Of a DNA stretch of 64,000 nt, positions 57,435-64,000 are shown one piece after another. The stretch is taken from assembly GCF_010183535.1 (NCBI RefSeq), contig NC_071332.1:1736001-1800000 (forward strand). The letters run 5' to 3'. Position 1 is the first letter of the stretch. The number at the start of each line of letters is the position of its first letter. The notes under the pieces are model-generated. The model was not told the DNA's origin. It did no database searches and was given only the letters and a program-made list of their open reading frames with translations. The position numbers and the translations under genes are program-made. Source of the DNA: Caenorhabditis remanei (Eukaryota > Nematoda > Chromadorea > Rhabditida > Rhabditidae).

Positions 57435-59987
57435 AATAAGATGAATGAAATGAATGAATATTGTTTTTAAAAAGTTTTCTCTTTCAAGTTTGAAAATCTA
57501 CATTTTTGCATTGTCACCAACACATTGGGAGTCAATATTCAGCGAAATGGCCTAGCTGAAGTTGTGAAGTTGAAAATCTGTGAAAATCGTCCCAAAAACT
57601 GTAGTGCCAGGCTGAAATCACGAGAAATTCATTTTGAGCATTGGAGGGAGCAAATTTCGCATTGATGTAACTGGATATGGGCTAAAAAAAACTAGAAAAT
57701 GTTATGTCTGAAGTTGAAATTCACTCTATATTTACCGGAAAACTCATAAAAATAGTCTTTGTATCGTCGCCAACACATTGAGAGTCGATACTCTGCGAAA
57801 TTTGGAAAAGTGGGAAGAAGCTGACTTTTCTAACTTATGTAACCCTGGTTATCCTTAAACTCCACGGATACAGCATAGGTAAACGCGCTCCACTGAGAAG
57901 TGAGATCTTTTTTTCAACGCAATTGTTTTAACCGCGCTTCACACAAATCAGTGTTTGTCTATAGAGCGCATTTGCATCGGCGATCTTTCACTCTGTAATC
58001 TTAGCAGTTGACGTTGATTGACTGGTGGCCGAATCTTCAAATGTACTGGCAGATACAGCTACCTATGCAAATGCGCTCTACTAAAAAACAAAACAAAAAT
58101 TTCAATGGAGCGCGCTTTCAACAGCAAGGAACAACAAATCAAAAACACTACAATATAAAAACACAACCCCGTTTAATCCCTTTAATCCTTCCCTATTAAA
58201 ATCTGAATCATATATAGTATTTGGGTTCAATATTTTCGCCTGTTTTAGTGTCATCTCTTTACATGCGGCATCAGCGTCCATTTCTATTTGTTCCCCCATC
58301 CGTTCTAATGAGTTGTTTTGGTGAGTTTTATTTGAATATCAGATTATCAACTTTCTCCTTTTCAATCAACCCACTCTTCCCTTCTTCTTCTTTCTATAAA
58401 ACATTCTCCATTCCCGTCTTCTAATCGACAGGCAACCAACCAACCGTTGGTCTGATAAGCGAGAGGGGGGCGCTTAGCTCCGACTTACACATGTACTTTA
58501 TCACCAAAAAATTGGAAATTCGTGGCTCCTTTTCTTATCAATCAGTCTTGATGTACGCGCGCGCGTGGTTTCAATTTTCATTTCCACTGTTTTAGCACCT
58601 TTTGCTTTATTGCATTCTTTGAAGAGAGGAGGAGGTTGAAGAATTTGGTTTTATGTTTTGATATGGAAAGTTGTGAACTAGACCCTTTTTGATCTATGTT
58701 TTCACATTTTCTTTCTCATAAATTATCAGTGAATTTTGTACCTTGAGGTGTGCCGTAAATTATACAGGTAAATTATACAGAAGTCAAATTTTTATATCAG
58801 ATTCCAATAATTCAAATTTTTTTTTTGGAAACTTTCATTATTGACGCATATGCTACACCAACGTCACAATCTCCTGACGCAAAAAGAGCTTTGATGGAAG
58901 AGTTTTTCCGTGCGGCCGTGTACTCCTCTCGGACAAGATTTTTGGTCAATTCCTCGTTTCCTTAATTTTTACAAAAAATTACTTCTTGGAAAACTGAGGA
59001 ATTTTGTCCGAGAGGACTACAAAAACCTCTTCCACCAAAGTCAGGAAAACGGGAATTGAGGCGTTTAGAGCAATATGCGTCAATAATAAAACTTTGTTAG
59101 AATATCCAAAAACTGAGAAAAAAAGGAAAAATCATGAGTTTTCGTATTGTATTATGTATTTATTCACATGGTTTTATGTTTTCTTTGTGGCCAAGAATAA
59201 TAACAAGAGGAACATAAAATATACATATGGTGTGAAAAAAAACATCAAAAAGGTTTATTTGAGTGCAAGTGTCCTCTAAAATTGAGTTTGTGGTGAAAGA
59301 AACAGTTTTTCTGAATAATTTTTGATACTAAAATTCAACATTTTCACTTTTTGAAAAAGTTTTTTGAATTTTAGATATTCCTCATGCGATTTTGAAAATT
59401 TCGGGTAATACGTTTTTCTAGAACTGACCCCTGTTGAAAACCAAGGTCTGTAGTTCTCAGAAAATGTTCAAGAATATTTTTATTTATATATCTTAAAAGC
59501 TGAAATTTTAGGAATTCTAATACCCTTTTTTTATTTTTGTACGCTTAAAATGGGCGGAGTTATACGGATTTTAAAAAATTTCAGGAAACTTCATAAGCTC
59601 CAAAATTGAAAACTGTATATCTCGGCCCATTTTGGGTATAGACAAAATCTGAAAATATTTTCAGAATCCTCATAATTTTAGCTTTCCATAAATCATCACC
59701 CTCTTATCTCCCTTTCATTTTAGTGACTATCTTGACAGCCTAAACTATATATTTCCCTTTAATGTCATCGATCAAGTACCCACTACAAAATGCACCCTGA
59801 TTGAAAATTGTTCATTCTTGCTCTCTTTTCTTTTCTAATGATAACTAATCGTTTTGTTGATTGCACTAATTCGTTGTTCCCGGAGGCGCATGTGATAGAT
59901 ATTTTAGACGTGATGAACAAGGCCACGCGAGAATTTTTTTCTTGTAAAGTCACCATTTTCTGTAATCTTATTTCCAATTTTCCAAAA
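57435..59987. other. Intergenic region upstream of aat-6
   Basis: No convincing gene. Two related segments (GTC(A/G)CCAACACATTG(G/A)GAGTC near 57512 and 57765) lie about 250 bases apart. TAGAGCGC motifs occur near 57890, 57962, 58072 and 58108, and a foldback at 58838-59087. A GC-rich stretch around 58440-58480 and a donor-like TTTTG|GTGAGT at 58320 paired with an acceptor-like CTAATCGACAG at 58431 could be a 5' UTR intron of aat-6; this is speculative. Confidence 0.4.
58838..59087. repeat. Foldback repeat (family H)
   Basis: TTATTGACGCATATGCT at the left is mirrored by AATATGCGTCAATAAT at the right. Inside, GAAGAGTTTTT...CTCTCGGACAA pairs with TTGTCCGAGAG...AAAACCTCTTC. About 250 bp, non-coding. 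Confidence 0.7.
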
Positions 59988-62900
59988 ATGACCAGTAGAA
60001 GCGAAGATGATGAAGCGGCATCAAGTCATGCCTCAAAATTCTCAATTCGCAAACTTTTGGTCTCTTTATCAGGTCGTTTTCTGTCTATGTGTTCGTAAAG
60101 ACTGAAAATTTCTGAAAAATATATTTTTAAGGTTTTCAGGAGTCTCCGCAACGATGCCCGATGACTCCCGTTCCCAGAAAATGGGCCTGCTGGGTGCCAT
60201 TTCGTATATTGTCGGTAATATTGTTGGATCGGGAATTTTCATCACACCGACTTCGATTATTAAAAATGTACACTCAGTAAGTGGATTTTTTTGGAAATGA
60301 AATTTGGGAAAATAGAAAAATATTGAAATGTTGAATATTAAAAACATTTTCAGATAGTAAAGGTCTGAATCTTTTTAAATTGATTTTCACACATTTGGTG
60401 AATCCAGAATCAACAAAACATACAAGAGAGACGCAGAGAAGCTAGAGTGTCGGACTTCTCTGCGTCTCTCTTCATCTCTCGTTTGCCCGTCCTTTCCTTT
60501 AAAAGCGCGTATCTCAAAAACAAAAACAGCTATCAAAAAATTGTCAACTACAAAAATTATCCTCATATTTTGAACTTTATTTTTGTAGTTGACAACTTTT
60601 TGATAGCTTTTTTAGTTTTTGAGAAAAAACCGTTCAAAGATAGCCGACAGAAACTGGGCAGGCGAGTGTCTTGCTGCTCTGCGTTTCTTCCCTGTTACAG
60701 TGACCTAACTTGACAACGCAAACTGGAAAATGTGAAAAGCTATCAAAAAATTTTCTACTAGAAAGATAAAGATCTGGATTTGATCTACGCAGTCAATTTT
60801 ATTTTAAACAATTTTTGTTTTACTGATTTTGTTTTTATGATACTTTAAAGTTCAAAATCTTTTTCGATAATGACTTGCAAGGGTTCCCAACTTTGATCTC
60901 ATTTTTCCTGAATACCAGGTTTCTAGGGCAAAAACTGAATATATATTTGGAATCAGCGTTTTCTCAGCTTTTCAGTGATATAGGTCACGTTCCATAACTC
61001 TTAGCTAAATATTTTTCAATTCCACGTTTTCTAGGTCGGTCTCTCCTTAATCATCTGGATCCTGGCGGCTCTTATCTCAATGCTTGGCTCATTCTGCTAC
61101 GTCGAACTCGGCACATCAATTCGCCTTTCCGGCGGAGACTTTGCATACCTGTGCTTCATGAAATGGCACGTGAATTTCACATTCAGCAACATTTTGATCA
61201 GTTCTTTGATTCTTTTCCAGGTACCCAGTCGCCTTCGCCTTTATGTGTATTGGTTGTACTATCAACTATCCGGCGACACTTGCCGTCCAGGCGCAGACAT
61301 TTGCTGAATATGTCTTCCGGGTAACGAGAGAGAAAAGTACAAGTTTTTAATTTTAAAGAACATTTTCTAGGGAGCTGGAGTGGAGCTGGATTCAACTTCT
61401 GACTTCTGGGCAAAGAAGCTTCTTGGCTTCTCCCTAATCATGCTGCTCATGTTTATGAATTTCTTCTCACTAAAAACTTTTGTTCAACGATTTTCCATCC
61501 TTGCCTCTATCGCCAAAATCGCTGCGACCCTTCTCATCATCGTCACCGGATTCTATTTTCTTATATTCAAAGATTGGTCTCAAAATCTCCAAGCCCCATT
61601 CACCGGATCCCATTGGAGTCCCGGACCGTTTGTCACCGCGTTATTCGCAGGACTTTTCTCTTATGACGGTTGGGATATTCTGAATTTTGGAGCCGAAGAA
61701 ATCGAGAATCCAAAGAGAACTATGCCACTGGCTATTGTCATCGGAATGACGTGTATCGCTGTGATCTACGTGGCAGTGAATATCGCTTACAGTGTGGTCT
61801 TGTCGCCTGCTCAGATGATTGCCTCGGATGCGGTGGCTATAGATTTCGCTCAGAAGACGTTGGGGACTGCTGCTTTTGTGATGCCAGTGATGGTGGCTAT
61901 CCTTTTGGTTGGATCCTTGAATAGTACAATGTTCTCAGCTAGCAGGTTAGTAGTTTAAGCTTGAGTTGAATGTTCAAACGTTTTGAGAGTGTGTCTATCT
62001 TTCGAGACGCATATATCAATTACGTAAACAGCTACTAAAAAGTAGTCAACTACAAAAATATAGATCTAGATTCGAGAAACAATTTCGTAGTTGACAACTT
62101 TTTGATAGGCGGTCCAGCTTTTGAGATACGCGGCTGCAAAGTTATAGTGTTGCAGATGAGAGACGCAATGTAGTCAAATAAAAGATTTTTCGCATCAAAA
62201 TTGGCTGAAATTGATTTAAAATATCACAAAATCCAGTTTTTACACCAAAAGTAGCCCAAAAACAAGAAAATAGACTAAGAATTCCGTTTTTAGAATTAAA
62301 AGTGTACCATAATTGAGTTTTTCGGACTAAAAGTGGTCTGTAACTTCAAATTTCACATTTTTCTCGCCAGACAATTAGAGGGGCGTCAAAGGCGCGTCAG
62401 ACAGTTACAACTAGCTTCAAAACCCGCCTCAGCCTGGCTTGAAACGCGTCAAATGCACCCCAGATAACAAAAAAAGCGTCTTAGGCTCGCCAGACACAAA
62501 ATTTTCGGCTGAAATTGGAAATTGATGATATTTAAAAGTTGTCAAATGAACAGCCAAGCTAGAAAATTTCCAAAATGTAAAATTCAAAAAATTTGGGGCT
62601 GTTAAACTTCCAGTAACCACTTTTATGCTTCAGATACCTCCAAGCCGTGTCCCGCCAAGGCCACATCCCAAGTGCCATCTCTGGAATCGCCCCGAACTGT
62701 GACTCTCCACGTGTCGCTCTACTGGTTCATGTAAGTGACTTAAATACTTCCGTCTTCTTTCCTCTCACATCACTTCCTCCCTATTTCCAGATCCTTATCT
62801 CAATGGCGGTTTCGTTCATGGGCGACCCGGACAAACTGATCAACTACGTCGCGTTCGCCCAATGGTCCCAACGTGCGTTCACCATGTCGGCCCTCCTCTA

Positions 62901-63376
62901 CCTCCGTATCCGTGGCCGTCCACGTCATCCAGACCGTATCCAATTGCCAATCATCATGCCGATTGTATTCTTCTTTGTGTGTACTTCAATGGTCGTTATC
63001 AGTATTATTGATGACTTTACGTCATCTGCAGTGGGACTCGGAATTCTGCTCGGTGGACTTATCATCTTCATTATTTTTATCTGGGATCGTGCGCTTCCAT
63101 CGATTCACGCTTATAAGAACGCCTCTCATAGTATTAATGGTAAGCCGTTATATATCTGGTACAAAATGTTTCAAATTCTTTTCTTTAGAAGAGACCACCA
63201 AATTCATGCAAATTATATTCAATGTAGTACCGGAACGAGTTGGAGACGAGGAGATGAAGAATGCTATCGGTGGAGCAGAAGCATCAGCTTCAGAGTCAGA
63301 AACAGAAAATGAGAAATCGGCGACCGATAAGATCTCACCGCTAGAAAACGGGTTGGACAAGTGCACACGCATGTAA
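59988..63376 (+). CDS. aat-6: Amino-acid transporter light subunit (SLC7/LAT type), AAT-6
   Basis: Exons 59988-60072, 60140-60276, 61035-61165, 61221-61320, 61371-61945, 62634-62730, 62791-63139 and 63189-63376, 553 residues. The hallmark SYIVGNIVGSGIFITPTSI starts TM1. Further marks: RLSGGDFAYL, FSYDGWDILNFGAEEIENP and YLQAVSRQGHIP, all typical of heteromeric amino-acid transporter light chains with 12 TM segments. The C-terminus ends CTRM, a class I PDZ ligand (T-x-hydrophobic). AAT-6 is known to bind the NHERF orthologue NRFL-1 through PDZ domains in gut, so this ending and the astacin neighbourhood support aat-6. Intron 3 requires a GC donor (61166). The 28-residue first exon joins in frame but is inferred; the ATG at 60154 is an alternative start. 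Confidence 0.85.
60425..60790. repeat. Family A foldback repeats in aat-6 intron 2
   Basis: Two adjacent copies. The first has core GACGCAGAGAAGCTAGAGTG with inverted CTTCTCTGCGTCTCTC and right arm AAATTGTCAACTACAAAAAT. The second starts TTTTTGTAGTTGACAACTTT and has a degraded core (GCTGCTCTGCGTTTC) and arm. A family F fragment follows at 60897-61000, so most of this 758-base intron is repeat. Confidence 0.65.
61990..62170. repeat. Family A element, rearranged, in aat-6 intron 5
   Basis: A right arm (GAGACGCATATATCA, AAAAGTAGTCAACTACAAAA) precedes a left arm (GTAGTTGACAACTTTTTGAT, GAGATACGCGGCTGCAAAG) and a truncated core (GAGACGCAATG). The arms are therefore in reversed order relative to a normal copy. 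Confidence 0.55.
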
Positions 63377-63585
63377 ATATATATATATCATTTTGTTGTG
63401 AATCATTTGTTTTAGGTGCTGTTTTGTTTATATATAGAAATTTTATTCAAGAAGCAACAAAATAGACAAGGAATACTACAATGACTAGAAAACCCGTACG
63501 GTATATAACAAAGCAGGGATGATGATGGAGATTTGAGAGAAAGGGAGGGACAGAGCAGATACTGCTCAATTTAAGAAAAAAGAAA

Positions 63586-63732
63586 TCAGAAATCAACAGA
63601 GTTCACCCGACTCATAAAGTACATAAAAGTGGTTCCAAAGAGGATGCCACAGGCTTGAAGGATGGATACTAGTATGCTCTCCGCCAGGTTCTCCTTGATG
63701 AGCTCGTTGGTGGATTCTCGGATTTCGGGGAT
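63586..63732 (-). CDS. Last exon of a tetraspanin-like membrane protein (partial)
   Basis: After an acceptor (TTTTTCAG ending at 63733 on the minus strand), a phase-0 exon of 49 codons reads IPEIRESTNELIKENLAES, then a hydrophobic helix (ILVSILQACGILFGTTFMYF), then MSRVNSVDF and stop. Short amphipathic lead, one final TM and a brief tail resemble the last TM of tetraspanins, but the diagnostic large-loop CCG lies in exons outside the window. The gene is convergent with aat-6, with about 210 bases between the stops. A different small multi-pass family is possible. The exon is too short for an ORF scan. Confidence 0.4.
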   Translation of the reverse strand: MPEIRESTNELIKENLAESILVSILQACGILFGTTFMYFMSRVNSVDF

Positions 63733-63769
63733 CTGAAAAATAAAAATTTTTTAGCAAATTGTAAAGAAA

Positions 63770-64000
63770 ATATCTAGCTAGTCACTTTTCTAGTTGGAAA
63801 TTTTTCGATAGGCGTTTTAGCTTTCGAGAAATGGCGTGTTAAAGATGAGCGTCAAAAATGGTGAAAGAAGGAGAGAGCGCAGAGAAGCTAGAGTGTCTGA
63901 TTTCTCTGCGCCCTCTATCTCTCCCTTCCTGTTAAGGTAGTGACTTTGAGCGGACGTATCTTGAAAACAACAAAGCCTAGAAAATTGTAATTAACTACAA
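63770..64000. repeat. Family A foldback repeat at window end
   Basis: Left arm degenerate (TCTAGTTGGAAATTTTTCGA, GAGAAATGGCG), core GCGCAGAGAAGCTAGAGTGT with inverted TTTCTCTGCGCCCTC, right arm running to the window edge (AATTAACTACAA). It lies in the intron of the tetraspanin-like gene. Confidence 0.6.

Noticed and set aside
58102..58299. 65-codon minus-strand ORF (MGEQIEMDADAACKEMT...)
   Set aside because: Its composition looks somewhat protein-like, but it has no good acceptor or donor in the right place, no homology I recognise, and its second half lies in TAGAGCGC repeat sequence.
1..64000. tRNA, rRNA, CRISPR, bacterial operon or viral genes
   Set aside because: I looked for A/B-box tRNA signals, rRNA-like blocks, regularly spaced direct repeats and reverse transcriptase or integrase motifs and saw none convincing. 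TAGAGCGC motifs resemble part of a tRNA A-box but lack a matching B-box.

Overview
The window is nuclear DNA of a Caenorhabditis-type nematode. Evidence: introns of about 40-55 bases with TTTCAG-type acceptors, cuticle collagens, astacin (NAS) proteases, serpentine receptors, F-box/FBA genes, a DUF19-like secreted family, and many short foldback repeats. From memory (no search was run), calcineurin B, two collagens and a family-92 glycosyltransferase sit together on C. elegans chromosome V, and aat-6 sits beside nas-20/21/22 there, so part of the window looks like conserved chromosome V synteny.

Layout. 1-4753 (minus): an array of secreted Cys-rich DUF19-like genes: one cut by the window edge, one complete, and one that appears to be an in-frame fusion of two units. 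5158-10823 (minus): an aminergic-type GPCR with a very long third intracellular loop. 10824-21950: gene-free and repeat-rich. 22523-24694 (+): calcineurin B (cnb-1), with a previously unlisted second terminal exon at 24647-24694. 24695-31500: repeat-rich, no gene found. 31549-32946 (+): a CPI-17/PPP1R14-type PP1 inhibitor. 34895-38868: two almost identical collagens in inverted orientation flanking a GT92 glycosyltransferase. 39110-39733: a divergent pair of small secreted peptides around a palindromic promoter. 39790-41853: a 2.06 kb element with terminal inverted repeats of about 690 bp. 41930-46558: three F-box/FBA genes, one a pseudogene. 47652-57434: four astacin metalloprotease genes with one srh-like chemoreceptor among them. 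59988-63376 (+): amino-acid transporter light chain (aat-6). 63586-63732 (minus): last exon of a tetraspanin-like gene.

The genes do not form one pathway. The conserved core covers calcium and phosphatase signalling (cnb-1, PP1 inhibitor), cuticle (collagens) and transport (aat-6). It is interleaved with fast-evolving families (DUF19-like, F-box, astacin, srh) that show duplication, fusion, conversion and decay. At least eight foldback or MITE-like repeat families occupy introns and spacers. The commonest contains GACGCAGAGAAG and occurs about twenty times. Exon boundaries were derived by hand from GT/GC-AG signals and frame and are unsupported by transcripts.
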